NCBI RefSeq assembly: GCF_013204855.1
Contig: NZ_JABMKZ010000019.1
Coordinates: 1-64,000 of the forward strand
From: Paenibacillus alba
GTDB lineage: Bacteria > Bacillota > Bacilli > Paenibacillales > NBRC-103111
Direction of reading: 5' to 3'
Length of the DNA: 64,000 nucleotides
The notes beneath the pieces were generated by a model. That model was given only the letters and a program-made list of their open reading frames with translations. It was not told the DNA's origin and made no database searches. Of the stretch, positions 41,814-51,916 are shown piece after piece. Made by a program: the position numbers and the translations under genes. Each line of letters begins with the position of its first letter. Within the stretch, counting starts at the first letter, position 1.

Positions 41814-42668
41814 CTATTTATTAATCATTAATGGCATGAATCCGAACAAACTGCGGCGAAGCTCCTTCCAGCCGATTGACAATGCTTTCTGCACTTCCCA
41901 CGCATGCCTGCCCATGACCGACACAATTAGGCCATGTTTGTAAGTGAGACTGGCTCCCACACGTACCCGAACATCTTCCAATGTGTCCATGATCGCCAGT
42001 ACAGCTTCAAGCTCGCGCTGGTTAAGGCGATCCGAGAACACATATAGATTTCCCAGATGCGTTTCCTGCTCCCAGCAGCCCGGTGCTGACAATTGCATGG
42101 ACGCTGGTTCAATTTTTTGATTTTGATAGAAGATCAGCTCGTTATTATGCCAGACCTTCAACCGATTCGTGTATCGGGTGTAATGAAATATTTCACCTCG
42201 CTGCGTTCGTCCAGGACAAAGCACATCCGAGAAGATAAGCGCTGAACCTGGCGAAAGCTGAACGTCCATTTCCGCGGCCAAGCTTGCATCCTTATACAGC
42301 ATCAGCGGCTCCGGCATGTACTCCAGCAAAGCATAAGCCCCAAGCTTCAGCGACTGCCGCTGCGTGCTTCCCGAACCGGCCTCCGAAGGATGCACCTTCG
42401 TGAACGACTGGTTCGTGAGATAAACACGGGCGCCTTCACCGAGGCGCATCGTGATTTCGTAATGATCCCCCGACATGAGCCCAGGGGAGCAGTCCATCAT
42501 GTAGACGCCCAGCTGCTCCGCAGGAGGTGCGTCCATAGAGAGCGTTTCGTTGTCGTAACGAAATGTTTTGGCGATCTTGAGCGGGGAGGTGTGATATTTG
42601 CGAACGAGCTGCGTCAAGCCGCTGCGTACCGCAAATTCCGCCTGAATCTCCCCGGTCACTTTAGGCAT
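41814..42668 (-). CDS. ureD: Urease accessory protein UreD (UreH)
   Basis: A 284-residue protein. Recognisable family stretches are [43 protein letters not shown] and the Arg/Glu-rich [13 protein letters not shown]. UreD binds the urease apoenzyme and, with UreF and UreG, forms the complex that guides nickel and CO2 to the active site. It is last in the operon ureABCFGD; its ATG overlaps the ureG stop by eight bases. Confidence 0.93.
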   Translation of the reverse strand: MPKVTGEIQAEFAVRSGLTQLVRKYHTSPLKIAKTFRYDNETLSMDAPPAEQLGVYMMDCSPGLMSGDHYEITMRLGEGARVYLTNQSFTKVHPSEAGSGSTQRQSLKLGAYALLEYMPEPLMLYKDASLAAEMDVQLSPGSALIFSDVLCPGRTQRGEIFHYTRYTNRLKVWHNNELIFYQNQKIEPASMQLSAPGCWEQETHLGNLYVFSDRLNQRELEAVLAIMDTLEDVRVRVGASLTYKHGLIVSVMGRHAWEVQKALSIGWKELRRSLFGFMPLMINK

Positions 42669-43320
42669 GGCTGAACTCCGTCTCCACCCATGCGACAATG
42701 TCATCAAGCCCTGTGCCGCCCATCAGGTTAGAGAAAATATACGGACGATCGCCGCGCATCTTCTTCGTGTCTGAATCCATCACTTCCAGGCTTGCGCCAA
42801 CGTAAGGAGCGAGATCGATTTTGTTAATGATCAGCATATCGGAACGCATAATGCCCGGGCCGCCTTTGCGCGGAATCTTCTCGCCCTGCGCCACATCGAT
42901 AATATAGATGAAGCGATCGACCAATTCCGGACTGAACGCGGCAGCCAGATTATCCCCGCCGCTTTCAATGAAAATGATATCGAGGTTGTCGAAACGCTGC
43001 TCCAATTCTTCAATCGCTTCGAAGTTCATCGAAGCGTCCTCCCGAATTGCTGTATGCGGACAACCGCCTGTCTCTACCCCAATGATCCGTTCCTCCGGCA
43101 GCGCCTCAGAACTAATCAAAATACGCGCATCTTCCTTCGTATAGATATCATTCGTAATGACCGCAATGCTGTAGCGATCATTCAATTTGCGGGCTAATCG
43201 CTCCACCAGTGCTGTTTTGCCGGAACCTACAGGACCGCCAATTCCGATACGCATCGGACGGCTCCGATCCACAGCAGGCTTTTCCCACGGATGATGATGA
43301 TGACCTTGACCTTGACACAT
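42661..43320 (-). CDS. ureG: Urease accessory GTPase UreG with His-rich N-terminus
   Basis: A 219-residue SIMIBI GTPase. It has P-loop GGPVGSGKT, metal-binding and switch stretches [19 protein letters not shown] (the conserved C-P-H nickel motif), FIESGGDNL and the base-recognition NKID. It hydrolyses GTP to load nickel into urease. The N-terminus carries CQGQGHHHH, a possible extra nickel site. No ureE gene is present in the operon, so this tail may take over metal delivery (inference). The start at 43320 has GAGGAGGA seven bases upstream. Confidence 0.95.
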   Translation of the reverse strand: MCQGQGHHHHPWEKPAVDRSRPMRIGIGGPVGSGKTALVERLARKLNDRYSIAVITNDIYTKEDARILISSEALPEERIIGVETGGCPHTAIREDASMNFEAIEELEQRFDNLDIIFIESGGDNLAAAFSPELVDRFIYIIDVAQGEKIPRKGGPGIMRSDMLIINKIDLAPYVGASLEVMDSDTKKMRGDRPYIFSNLMGGTGLDDIVAWVETEFSHA

Positions 43321-43356
43321 AGCCATTCCTCCTCAAATTGGATTAGGGCGTCAGCC

Positions 43357-44079
43357 CTAAGACATAAACAATCGCGAATATAACGTTTCATGCTGCATCA
43401 TGGCCAAATCAGCAGCCGGTGAGTTCATATACGCATCCAAGGGATCTAAGTGAGCAACTCGCCGCCACTCCCGTTCCGTCAACGGAACCAACTTGGCCAG
43501 CAGAATCTGCCCTTGCGTCTGCCCCATGGACATGAGTCTCAGCGCGCTGTTGATACAGGTCATGATGCAGCTGTATAAATATCCTTCTACCGCTTGATCC
43601 AGCGGCACCCTAAGCTGATAACTGACCCATCCATGAATCATCGGATGATTGGAACTGCAACGTCCCGCTTTCACCGCCTCATCGAGCGGCTGCCAAGGCA
43701 GATCGGGATACATCGACTTCGCTAGCTGAAATAGCCTGCGCCCCATTTTCTGAACACCGATTCTTGCTTCGCTTGACGCCCGCTGCACATGCAGCATGTG
43801 GTCGATCTCCCAGAGCTGCTCCCATGACTCGCTCGGCATATGTTGATATGCGGCTTTGATCACCATCGCATCTGAGGAAGCCCAGCTGTTCGCAAGCATC
43901 GTGCCGATGTACGCTTCAAGCTCATCCACCGTTTGCAAACGACCCTGCTGAACTAACGTTTCCAAACCAAAGGAGTGAGAGAAGCCGCCAATCGGCAGAG
44001 CGGAGTCAAGCAGTTGTTGATAAGCGAGCCAGTGGAACTTTGGGGTCGTTTGCTGTGAAGTCATTCCAGTTACCGTCAT
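43357..44079 (-). CDS. ureF: Urease accessory protein UreF
   Basis: A 240-residue helical protein with the family stretches QLLDSALPIGGFSHSFGLETLVQQG near the start and MTCINSALRLMSMGQTQGQ in the C-terminal half. UreF acts as a checkpoint for UreG GTPase in the UreDFG complex. GAGGTGAG precedes the ATG. It lies 34 bases after ureC and 36 before ureG. Confidence 0.92.
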   Translation of the reverse strand: MTVTGMTSQQTTPKFHWLAYQQLLDSALPIGGFSHSFGLETLVQQGRLQTVDELEAYIGTMLANSWASSDAMVIKAAYQHMPSESWEQLWEIDHMLHVQRASSEARIGVQKMGRRLFQLAKSMYPDLPWQPLDEAVKAGRCSSNHPMIHGWVSYQLRVPLDQAVEGYLYSCIMTCINSALRLMSMGQTQGQILLAKLVPLTEREWRRVAHLDPLDAYMNSPAADLAMMQHETLYSRLFMS

Positions 44080-44113
44080 TTGTGCTCACCTCAATCAGGA
44101 ACTTCCCGCACTT

Positions 44114-45829
44114 TTAAAATAAAAAATACAACTGTGCCATCGGCAGCTTTGTCGCCGGCTCACATGTGATAGCTTCGCCATCAACCTTTACTTCATAAGT
44201 TTCGGGATTCACTTCAATCGAAGGTGTCCCGTCATTGTGAATCATATCTTTCTTCGAAATAGCGCGGCAGCCCTTCACGGGCTCAATGCGCTTGCGCAGC
44301 CCTAACTTCTCCGCAATACCGCGGTCATAGGCCGTTTGAGAGACGAAGGTAATGGAGCTCTGCGTTAAGGCTTTGCCAAAAGCAGCGAACATCGGCCGGC
44401 CGAATACCGGCTGAGGCGTCGGAATCGAAGCATTTGGGTCTCCCATTTGCGCATAGGCGATACTGCCGCCCTTAAGCACCAGATCAGGCTTCACCCCGAA
44501 GAACATCGGACTCCAAATGACCAAATCGGCAAATTTGCCAGGCTCAATCGAACCAACAAGATGCGAGACCCCATGTGTAATCGCGGGATTAATTGTATAT
44601 TTGGCAATGTAGCGTTTGATTCGGAAATTATCGCCTTCCTCCGTGTCAGGAGACAACGGTCCACGCTGTTTTTTCATCTTATCGGCGGTTTGCCAAGTGC
44701 GGATAATGACCTCGCCAACCCGCCCCATCGCCTGCGAATCCGAGCTTAACATGCTGAACACGCCTAAATCATGCAGGATATCCTCCGCCGCAATCGTCTC
44801 AGGGCGGATTCGCGAATCCGCGAAAGCAACATCCTCAGGAATACGGCTATCCAAATGATGGCAGACCATCAGCATATCGAGGTGCTCTTCTATGGTATTG
44901 ATCGTATAAGGCCTCGTCGGGTTCGTCGAAGACGGCAAAATGTTAAGCTCGGCAGCAGCGCGGATAATATCAGGCGCATGTCCGCCACCCGCTCCCTCCG
45001 TATGATACGTGTGAATCGTCCGGCCTTTGATAGCGGCCAGCGTATCCTCCAGAAATCCCGCTTCATTTAATGTATCGGTATGAATAGCTACCTGAACGTC
45101 GTATTGATCTGCTGCTTCCAGGCACGTATCAATCGCCGCAGGTGTTGTTCCCCAATCTTCATGAAGCTTCAAGCCAATCGCTCCGGCTTCAATCTGCTCC
45201 ACTAAAGGCGCGAGGAACGAGGCGTTTCCTTTGCCCGTAAAACCCAAATTCATCGGGAAGGCTTCCGCTGCCTCGAGCATGCGCTGCATATGCCAAGCTC
45301 CGGGTGTGCACGTTGTTGCATTGGTACCCGTGGCTGGCCCTGTGCCTCCACCAATCATCGTCGTCACGCCGGAAGACAGCGCCGTCTCAATTTGCTGCGG
45401 ACAGATGAAATGGATATGAGCATCGATCCCGCCCGCTGTCACGATTTTACCTTCACCCGCAATCACTTCCGTACTGGCACCTACGATCATCGAGGGATGT
45501 ACGCCATCCATAATGTCCGGGTTTCCCGCTTTGCCGATGCCAACAATGTGACCGTCTCGGATGCCGATATCCCCTTTGACAATGCCCCAATGGTCGATGA
45601 CGACGGCATTCGTGATCAAAGTATCAAGAACGCCCTGATCGCGTGTGGCGCCGCTGGATTGCCCCATGCCATCGCGAATGACTTTACCTCCGCCAAATTT
45701 GCATTCATCACCGTATACCGTGTAATCATGTTCGATTTGTGCCCACAATTCCGTATCCGCCAGTCGAATGGCATCACCGGTTGTAGGACCGAACATTGAA
45801 GCATAGCTCTTACGATCTATTCGATTCAC
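44114..45829 (-). CDS. ureC: Urease alpha subunit UreC
   Basis: A 571-residue amidohydrolase. Nickel ligands and active-site residues are visible: HIHFICP, the lysine to be carbamylated at 221 (GLKLHEDWG), [24 protein letters not shown], the mobile-flap [13 protein letters not shown] and the Asp in [12 protein letters not shown]. It hydrolyses urea to ammonia and carbamate. I chose the GTG at 45829, eight bases after GGGAGGG; it overlaps ureB by 20 bases. Full length, no sign of damage. Confidence 0.96.
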   Translation of the reverse strand: MNRIDRKSYASMFGPTTGDAIRLADTELWAQIEHDYTVYGDECKFGGGKVIRDGMGQSSGATRDQGVLDTLITNAVVIDHWGIVKGDIGIRDGHIVGIGKAGNPDIMDGVHPSMIVGASTEVIAGEGKIVTAGGIDAHIHFICPQQIETALSSGVTTMIGGGTGPATGTNATTCTPGAWHMQRMLEAAEAFPMNLGFTGKGNASFLAPLVEQIEAGAIGLKLHEDWGTTPAAIDTCLEAADQYDVQVAIHTDTLNEAGFLEDTLAAIKGRTIHTYHTEGAGGGHAPDIIRAAAELNILPSSTNPTRPYTINTIEEHLDMLMVCHHLDSRIPEDVAFADSRIRPETIAAEDILHDLGVFSMLSSDSQAMGRVGEVIIRTWQTADKMKKQRGPLSPDTEEGDNFRIKRYIAKYTINPAITHGVSHLVGSIEPGKFADLVIWSPMFFGVKPDLVLKGGSIAYAQMGDPNASIPTPQPVFGRPMFAAFGKALTQSSITFVSQTAYDRGIAEKLGLRKRIEPVKGCRAISKKDMIHNDGTPSIEVNPETYEVKVDGEAITCEPATKLPMAQLYFLF

Positions 45830-46193
45830 CGGGATTTCCCTCCCATGTTTGCAATCTTTCTTTGACCTCATCCGACATTTGCCCTTTGACGACCAGACCC
45901 TTGCTCAAATTATTCAGACCATAGGAAACTTTGGCACCACCCAGCTCAACTAGCTGAACAGGCTTCTGTTCCCCAGGCTCGAAGCGAACCGCTGTCCCTG
46001 CCGGAATGTCCAAACGCATCCCAAAAGCAAGTTCTCTCGAGAAATCCAAAGCCCGATTAACTTCAAAAAAGTGAAAATGCGAGCCGACCTGAACGGGACG
46101 ATCTCCTGTATTCGTAACGATCACGTCGACCGTTTGTCTTCCAACATTCATTTCAATATAGCCCTTGCCTGTTCGGTATTCTCCCGGAACCAT
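45810..46193 (-). CDS. ureB: Urease beta subunit UreB
   Basis: A 127-residue protein with the urease beta pattern: [43 protein letters not shown] and the C-terminal [14 protein letters not shown]. It is structural, contacting the UreC active-site face. AAAGGGG precedes the ATG. It lies 26 bases after ureA and overlaps ureC. Confidence 0.95.
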   Translation of the reverse strand: MVPGEYRTGKGYIEMNVGRQTVDVIVTNTGDRPVQVGSHFHFFEVNRALDFSRELAFGMRLDIPAGTAVRFEPGEQKPVQLVELGGAKVSYGLNNLSKGLVVKGQMSDEVKERLQTWEGNPGESNRS

Positions 46194-46219
46194 GTTGTCG
46201 CCCCTTTCCTTTGATCATT

Positions 46220-46522
46220 TTAGGTAATTGGTTCGTGAACGGTCACTAACTTCGTACCATCAGGAAATGTCGCTTCGACTTGAACCTCATGAATCATTTG
46301 CGGAACGCCTTCCATCACTTGCTCCGCGCTCAGAATGGTCGTGCCGAATGCCATAAGCTCTGCAACAGTCAAGCCGTCTCGGGCCCCTTCCATAATTTCT
46401 GATGTGAGCAGCGCTATGCTTTCTGGATAATTCAACTTCAAACCTCTCCCAAGTCTTCGACGCGCTAGATCGGCGGCCACTGTAATGAGCAATTTTTCTT
46501 TCTCTCTCTCCGTTAAATGCAC
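46220..46522 (-). CDS. ureA: Urease gamma subunit UreA
   Basis: A 100-residue protein of the usual gamma length. It has the [13 protein letters not shown] start, [23 protein letters not shown], and the [15 protein letters not shown] end. It is the first gene of the operon, directly downstream of a good promoter and an upstream GlnR/TnrA-like box. GAGGTGAAG leads into the ATG. Confidence 0.96.
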   Translation of the reverse strand: MHLTEREKEKLLITVAADLARRRLGRGLKLNYPESIALLTSEIMEGARDGLTVAELMAFGTTILSAEQVMEGVPQMIHEVQVEATFPDGTKLVTVHEPIT

Positions 46523-46567
46523 ATCTTCACCTCTTCAAAAACCGAATAATGGGAATCCTTTACACTT

Positions 46568-46620
46568 ATTATATTCGTGTATTTAACGATTGTAAATCTT
46601 ATATGTCATATATAGTTACA
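46568..46620 (-). promoter_or_regulatory. ureA promoter with upstream GlnR/TnrA-like box
   Basis: On the minus strand TTTACA (46596-46591) and TATAAT (46573-46568) are 17 bases apart. Upstream lies TGTCATATATAGTTACA (46604-46620), matching the TnrA/GlnR consensus TGTNANAWWWTNTNACA at all but one fixed position. The box is centred about 51 bases upstream of the predicted start, the spacing known for TnrA-activated promoters. Confidence 0.75.
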
Positions 46621-46718
46621 TGAAAAATGAATTTTTCGAAGGAATATTTCGTATTTATGTGATTTCCCCAAAGAATTAATCGTATTTTGTGCGTCAAACA
46701 CAAATAACCTTTCTTTTG

Positions 46719-46759
46719 TGTCATGTATATTGACACTAACTTGTTTTCCAATTTATCAT
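46719..46759 (+). promoter_or_regulatory. urtA promoter overlapped by a second GlnR/TnrA-like box
   Basis: The plus-strand TTGACA (46730-46735) and TATCAT (46754-46759) are 18 bases apart. The box TGTCATGTATATTGACA (46719-46735) covers the -35 region and matches the consensus ends TGTNA and TNACA, with two mismatches inside. Overlap with -35 would suit repression by GlnR in nitrogen excess. Confidence 0.7.
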
Positions 46760-46803
46760 AAGCGTTGTAATCCAAATCTTGTAAGTAAGGGAGTGGGCAG
46801 AGA

Positions 46804-48069
46804 ATGAGAGAGATAAGAAACAAAGGTAAACTCACAGTCGCTTTGGGCATGGCTCTAATGATGGTCATGGCCGGCTGTGCCAAATCGGTTCCAACATCAA
46901 CGACACCTAAGACATCTACAGCTGCGGAGGTAAAGGCGGAGACGAAGGATGAAACCGTACCTGTTGGTATTCTTCACTCTCTAACGGGAACGATGTCCAT
47001 CAGCGAAGTATCTGTCAGGGATGCGGAACTTATGGCAATTGACGAAATTAATGCAGCCGGGGGACTCTTGGGCAAGAAAATCAAGCCCGTCATTGAAGAC
47101 GGGGCATCCGATTGGCCGACTTTTGCAGAGAAAACTAAGAAGTTACTGCAAAAGGACAGCGTTGTAACGATCTTTGGCTGCTGGACATCTGCCAGCCGCA
47201 AAGCGGTGCTTCCGGTCGTCGAGCAGAACAAGGGATTACTGTGGTATCCCGTACAATATGAAGGCGTGGAATCATCACCGAACATTTTCTACATCGGCGC
47301 AACAACGAACCAGCAAATTATCCCCGCTGTCACTTGGCTCCTGCAAAACAAAGGCAAGAAATTCTACCTCCTGGGTTCCGACTACGTATTCCCAAGAACA
47401 GCCAACAAAATCATTAAAGAGCAATTGAAAGCTGAAGGCGGTACGCTGATTGCAGAAGAATACACCCCGCTTGGACATACCGATTACAACACAATTATCA
47501 GCAAGATTAAAAAAGACAAACCGGACGTTATTTTCAATACGTTGAACGGTGACAGTAACGTAGCCTTTTTCAAACAATTGAAGGATGCCGGCATTACAGC
47601 CAAAGACTTGACGACGATGTCCGTAAGTATCGCTGAAGAAGAGGTTCGCGGGATTGGCGCATCTGTTCTCGATGGTCACTACACGGCTTGGAACTATTAC
47701 CAAACAACGGATATACCAGAAAACAAAAAATTCGTTGAAGCCTACAAAGCCAAATATGGCAAAGACCGAGTAACGGATGACCCGATTGAAGCTGGTTACA
47801 CAGCTGTATATTTATGGGCTGCCGCTGTGAAGAAAGCTGGTTCCTTTGACGTAGAGAAAGTAAAAGCTGCTGCCAAAGGCATCGAATGGAACTCACCGGA
47901 AGGCAAAGTTACGATTGACGGCGAGAACCAGCATATTTACAAAACAGCTCGTATTGGCCAAATCCAGGCGGATGGGCAAATCAAAGAAATATGGAATTCC
48001 GGTCAAGCGCTCAAGCCGGATCCCTTCCTGAAAACCTACCCTTGGGGCGGAGAAGTAACGAAGAAATAA
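46804..48069 (+). CDS. urtA: Urea ABC transporter substrate-binding lipoprotein UrtA
   Basis: A 421-residue lipoprotein. The signal peptide ends in the lipobox MAGC with Cys25 as the lipidated residue, then a Ser/Thr/Lys-rich linker. The mature part is a periplasmic-binding fold of the branched-chain amino acid/amide type: [35 protein letters not shown] and [18 protein letters not shown], with the UrtA-specific [14 protein letters not shown]. It captures urea outside the membrane. It is the first gene of urtABCDE, divergent from the urease operon. Confidence 0.95.
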   Translation: MREIRNKGKLTVALGMALMMVMAGCAKSVPTSTTPKTSTAAEVKAETKDETVPVGILHSLTGTMSISEVSVRDAELMAIDEINAAGGLLGKKIKPVIEDGASDWPTFAEKTKKLLQKDSVVTIFGCWTSASRKAVLPVVEQNKGLLWYPVQYEGVESSPNIFYIGATTNQQIIPAVTWLLQNKGKKFYLLGSDYVFPRTANKIIKEQLKAEGGTLIAEEYTPLGHTDYNTIISKIKKDKPDVIFNTLNGDSNVAFFKQLKDAGITAKDLTTMSVSIAEEEVRGIGASVLDGHYTAWNYYQTTDIPENKKFVEAYKAKYGKDRVTDDPIEAGYTAVYLWAAAVKKAGSFDVEKVKAAAKGIEWNSPEGKVTIDGENQHIYKTARIGQIQADGQIKEIWNSGQALKPDPFLKTYPWGGEVTKK

Positions 48070-48163
48070 GAGGGACTTATGAGGATCGTTATTGGAGCCA
48101 GGATTGCCTATCGGCAGTCCTGGATTTCATCATTTACTCAGGCTTTACCGGGGGAGGATTGTT

Positions 48164-49069
48164 ATGAGTCTACTGCTGCTTCAACTGTTTAACGGCTTAA
48201 GTTTAAGCTCCATTCTACTCCTGATCGCTATTGGCCTTGCCATTACATTCGGCCTCATGAATGTGATGAACATGGCGCACGGTGAATTCATTATGATTGG
48301 CGCCTATATGGCGTATCTGGTGCAACAATGGTTCCAGAAAATGCTGCCAACCTCCGCTTTCGGCTGGTATTTCATTGTTTCACTGGGCGTAGCCTTCGTT
48401 GTTGCCTTCGTCGTAGGCTGGCTGCTTGAGCTTTGCTTGATTCGCTTCATGTATGGAAGGCCGCTGGATAGTCTGCTTGCGACTTGGGGAGTCAGTCTCA
48501 CCTTGCAGCAGCTGGCAAGGACGATCTTCGGCGCCCCGAATGTAGCGGTGAAAGCGCCGGAATGGCTGGAAGGCGGCTGGCATGTGACAGCTGACCTCAT
48601 TCTGCCCTACAAGCGGCTCTTTATCATCGCACTAGTGGCACTTTGCATCCTCGTGATTTATATGTACCTGTACCACTCCGCAGGCGGCAGACGAATGAGA
48701 GCCGTCATGCAGAATCGGGAAATGGCAGCTTGTCTGGGGATCTCTACCCGCCGGGTAGATGCGCAATCCTTCGCCTTCGGCTCTGCTATGGCAGGCATTG
48801 CGGGATGCGCCTTAACGCTGCTGGGACCTATTGGTCCAACCATCGGCACCTATTACATTGTTGATGCTTTCATGGTGGTGGTGCTTGGCGGTATCGGCAA
48901 GTTGATCGGTACGGTTGCCGGAGCATTAGGCATCGGGGTTTTCAATACGGCTTTAGAATACACAACGAGTGCTACGCTCGGCAAAGTACTTGTCTTCACC
49001 CTCATCATTGCCTTCTTGCAGTGGAAACCGATGGGACTTGTGACGATCCGTTCAAGATCCTTAGATTAA
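48164..49069 (+). CDS. urtB: Urea ABC transporter permease UrtB
   Basis: A 301-residue LivH-type permease with about eight TM segments. Characteristic are FGLMNVMNMAHGEFIMIGAY near the start and the C-terminal FMVVVLGGIGKLIGTVAGALGIG. The ATG at 48164 has GGGGGAGGA upstream; the open frame from 48092 is not supported. It forms the membrane channel with UrtC. Confidence 0.94.
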   Translation: MSLLLLQLFNGLSLSSILLLIAIGLAITFGLMNVMNMAHGEFIMIGAYMAYLVQQWFQKMLPTSAFGWYFIVSLGVAFVVAFVVGWLLELCLIRFMYGRPLDSLLATWGVSLTLQQLARTIFGAPNVAVKAPEWLEGGWHVTADLILPYKRLFIIALVALCILVIYMYLYHSAGGRRMRAVMQNREMAACLGISTRRVDAQSFAFGSAMAGIAGCALTLLGPIGPTIGTYYIVDAFMVVVLGGIGKLIGTVAGALGIGVFNTALEYTTSATLGKVLVFTLIIAFLQWKPMGLVTIRSRSLD

Positions 49070-49089
49070 GAAAGGATGTGTCATTCTCC

Positions 49090-50166
49090 ATGCTCTTAGC
49101 CGGACAATCCAAAATCAAACTCACGGTATACACCGTTTTCTTGATCATTATCGCCTTAGCGCCTCTCTTCTTATCGGAATTCCGCCTATCGCTTCTCGGC
49201 AAATTTCTCGCCTACGCCATTATCGCCATGGGCATTGATCTCATTTGGGGCTACACTGGCATCCTGAGCCTCGGCCACGGCGTATATTTCGGACTTGGCG
49301 CATATTGCATGGCGATGCATTTGAAGCTTGCCGCGACGCCTGACCAGCTGCCGGATTTCATGTCCTGGAGCGGTGTCGAAAGCCTGCCTTGGTTCTGGGT
49401 TCCGTTTCACCATGCAGGCGTTGCCTTCGTACTCGCCTTGATTGTACCCATGATCGTTGCTTTCATTTTAGGCTATTTTACATTTCGCAATCGGATCAAA
49501 GGCGCCTTTTTCTCTATCCTTTCTCAAGCGCTTGTCATTATTGCCGTAACCTTGTTTGTTGGTCAGCAAGGCTATACGGGCGGCACGAATGGGCTTACGA
49601 ATTTCAACACTTTCTTAGGTTTAAATCTGCAAGCACAATCCACCAAATTGTTATTTTTCTATCTCACGCTTGCCGTTGTTGTCGCAGTACTCATCCTTTG
49701 CAGTATGCTCGTGACCAGCCGATTGGGCAATATCCTCACCGCCATTCGCGATGGAGAAAATCGCGTCCGCTTCATCGGCTATAATCCCGTCACCTTCAAA
49801 GTATTCATCTACTGTGCCTCCGCTGGATTAGCAGGGCTTGCCGGCGTCCTCTTCGTCCTTCAGGAAGGCATCATTTCACCCGCTCAAATGGGCATTGTCC
49901 CTTCCATCGAGATGGTCCTGTGGGTGGCGATAGGCGGCCGTTCAACCATTGGGGGCGCTGTTCTCGGAGCCTTGGTTACGAATGCCGCCAAAACAACCTT
50001 CAGTGAAGCCTATCCTGCTTGGTGGCCGATTATGCTCGGAGCCATGTTCATTATCGTTGTTCTTCTTTTACCCAAAGGCATCGTTGGCACGATTGCCCAC
50101 TACACATCCCATTGGAAAAAACCCGTGCTTCCCAAGTCGATATCTTCCTCGCAAGAAGCAAGCTGA
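49090..50166 (+). CDS. urtC: Urea ABC transporter permease UrtC
   Basis: A 358-residue LivM-type permease. It shows GYTGILSLGHGVYFGLGAYCMAMHLKL, GGTNGLTNF, GENRVRFIGYNPVTFKVF and GGRSTIGGAVLGALV, all usual for UrtC. AAAGGATG lies 13 bases before the ATG at 49090; a GTG at 49078 is an alternative. It directly follows urtB. Confidence 0.93.
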   Translation: MLLAGQSKIKLTVYTVFLIIIALAPLFLSEFRLSLLGKFLAYAIIAMGIDLIWGYTGILSLGHGVYFGLGAYCMAMHLKLAATPDQLPDFMSWSGVESLPWFWVPFHHAGVAFVLALIVPMIVAFILGYFTFRNRIKGAFFSILSQALVIIAVTLFVGQQGYTGGTNGLTNFNTFLGLNLQAQSTKLLFFYLTLAVVVAVLILCSMLVTSRLGNILTAIRDGENRVRFIGYNPVTFKVFIYCASAGLAGLAGVLFVLQEGIISPAQMGIVPSIEMVLWVAIGGRSTIGGAVLGALVTNAAKTTFSEAYPAWWPIMLGAMFIIVVLLLPKGIVGTIAHYTSHWKKPVLPKSISSSQEAS

Positions 50167-50213
50167 CTATACATGATCCAAGTTTTATGAACAATGAAGG
50201 AGGAATTTTCCCA

Positions 50214-51005
50214 ATGCTAGGACAAATAGCGAAGCAAGAACCTGTAGCCGGCGAGAACATCCTGAGCGTGAAAGGACTTGAGGTGAGCTTTGATGGATTC
50301 AAAGCCTTGCGAAATCTGGACTTTTCCTTGCAATATGGAGAGCTTCGATTCCTCATCGGGCCGAATGGAGCAGGTAAAACTACGCTCCTGGATGTCATTT
50401 GCGGGAAAGTGAAACCTTCACAAGGTCATGTGCATTTCAAAACTTCCATCGATCTCACGAAGCATCAGGAGCACCAAATCGCTCAGCTTGGCATCGGCCG
50501 CAAGTTTCAAGCACCTTCTGTTTTCTCAACATTAACCGTATTTGAGAATCTGGCTTTGTCCATGAAGCAGAAGCGAGGTCTCCTCAGCGCATTAGTGGCC
50601 AAAACAACAAGTGAACAGCGCGATCGCCTGCATTTTAGGCTGGAGATGATCGGACTGCAGAACAAAAGCAATGAGCGAGCAGGCTCCCTATCTCATGGCG
50701 AGAAGCAATGGCTCGAAATCGGGATGCTGCTCATGCAAGAGCCCGATCTGCTGCTGCTTGACGAGCCGGCCGCCGGCATGACGGACAGTGAAACGGAGAA
50801 AACAGGCGAGCTGCTGCACGAAATAGCGGCTAACCAGACGATCATTGTCGTCGAACACGATATGGCATTTGTAAGGCAATTTGCAAGAACCGTTACCGTT
50901 CTCCATGAAGGCACCGTGCTCCGCGAAGGTACGATGCAAGAAATCCAGAATGATGACAAGGTTGCTGAGGTGTATTTAGGAAGGAGAGTGGAGCGCGGTG
51001 CTTAA
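50214..51005 (+). CDS. urtD: Urea ABC transporter ATP-binding protein UrtD
   Basis: A 263-residue LivG-type ATPase with Walker A GPNGAGKTT, Q-loop RKFQAPSVFSTLTVFENLALSM, signature LSHGEKQWLEIGMLL (SHGEKQW is typical of UrtD), Walker B LLLLDEPAAGM and VVEHDM. The ATG at 50214 has GGAGGA about ten bases upstream. It overlaps urtE by eight bases. Confidence 0.95.
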   Translation: MLGQIAKQEPVAGENILSVKGLEVSFDGFKALRNLDFSLQYGELRFLIGPNGAGKTTLLDVICGKVKPSQGHVHFKTSIDLTKHQEHQIAQLGIGRKFQAPSVFSTLTVFENLALSMKQKRGLLSALVAKTTSEQRDRLHFRLEMIGLQNKSNERAGSLSHGEKQWLEIGMLLMQEPDLLLLDEPAAGMTDSETEKTGELLHEIAANQTIIVVEHDMAFVRQFARTVTVLHEGTVLREGTMQEIQNDDKVAEVYLGRRVERGA

Positions 51006-51693
51006 CCTTCAGAAGATTGAAGCCGGCTACGGCGAAAGCATGGTCATTCGCAACGTCAACCTTCAGGTCAAGCCAGGACAAATCGTCTGCCTCATGGGAC
51101 GCAATGGGGTTGGCAAGTCCACCTTGATGAAAAGCATCATGGGAGTCATCAAACCGAAGTCCGGCTCCATTTCTTATCATGACCGAGACATTAGCTCCTT
51201 CCCTCCGGATCGGCGTGCCAAATCGGGTATCGGCTATGTGCCCCAAGGCCGTGAAATCTTCCCTCAGCTTAGCGTGGAAGAAAACCTGCTGCTTGGTCTA
51301 GAAGCCGCCGCAGATGGGCGGAAGAAGCTGCCCGATTCCCTCTTCGATACCTTCCCTGTGCTTCGTCAAATGCTTCATCGCAAAGGAGGCGACCTCAGCG
51401 GCGGTCAGCAGCAGCAGCTAGCCATCGCTCGCGCCTTGGCATCCGGACCCAAGCTCCTCCTTCTAGATGAACCCATGGAGGGGATACAGCCGTCCATCGT
51501 GATGGAAATTGAAGCCATCATCGAATCCATCAAGCGGAATCGGGAAATCGCCGTTTTACTGGTTGAACAAAGCTTGGAATTCGCTACCAGCATAGCCGAT
51601 TACTATTATGTGTTGGATCGAGGCACCATAGCCGCTGAGGGGGAAGCCGAGCATTTGAGCGAAGAACAAGTGCGAAAGCATTTAACCGTATGA
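50998..51693 (+). CDS. urtE: Urea ABC transporter ATP-binding protein UrtE
   Basis: A 231-residue LivF-type ATPase with Walker A GRNGVGKST, GYVPQGREIFPQLSVEENL, signature LSGGQQQQLAIARAL, and Walker B LLLLDEPMEGIQPSI followed by LLVEQS. The EGIQPSI stretch is the UrtE version of LivF. The GTG start overlaps the urtD stop. A strong terminator closes the operon at 51724. Confidence 0.95.
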   Translation: MLNLQKIEAGYGESMVIRNVNLQVKPGQIVCLMGRNGVGKSTLMKSIMGVIKPKSGSISYHDRDISSFPPDRRAKSGIGYVPQGREIFPQLSVEENLLLGLEAAADGRKKLPDSLFDTFPVLRQMLHRKGGDLSGGQQQQLAIARALASGPKLLLLDEPMEGIQPSIVMEIEAIIESIKRNREIAVLLVEQSLEFATSIADYYYVLDRGTIAAEGEAEHLSEEQVRKHLTV

Positions 51694-51723
51694 TTTTGCA
51701 AGCTTTGACTCACTCTATCAGAG

Positions 51724-51783
51724 GAAACTGGCATACTTGACCTACTCTTGTAGGTATCAAGTACCAACCAGTTTCTTTTTTTC
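51724..51783 (+). terminator. Terminator of the urt operon
   Basis: A long hairpin: outer arms GAAACTGG/CCAGTTTC (51724-51731 with 51768-51775), inner ACTTGA/TCAAGT and CTAC/GTAG pairs, then a run of T. Confidence 0.85.
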
Positions 51784-51916
51784 TATAAATTGACCTATTT
51801 ATTAACATAAAACTGGACGTCACAAAATGGATAGTGATAACATGACAATATAAAACAATTATTGCGTCCGGCATATCGAGGACCAAGCCTTTTGAAGGAA
51901 AGGGAGGGGAACGTGT

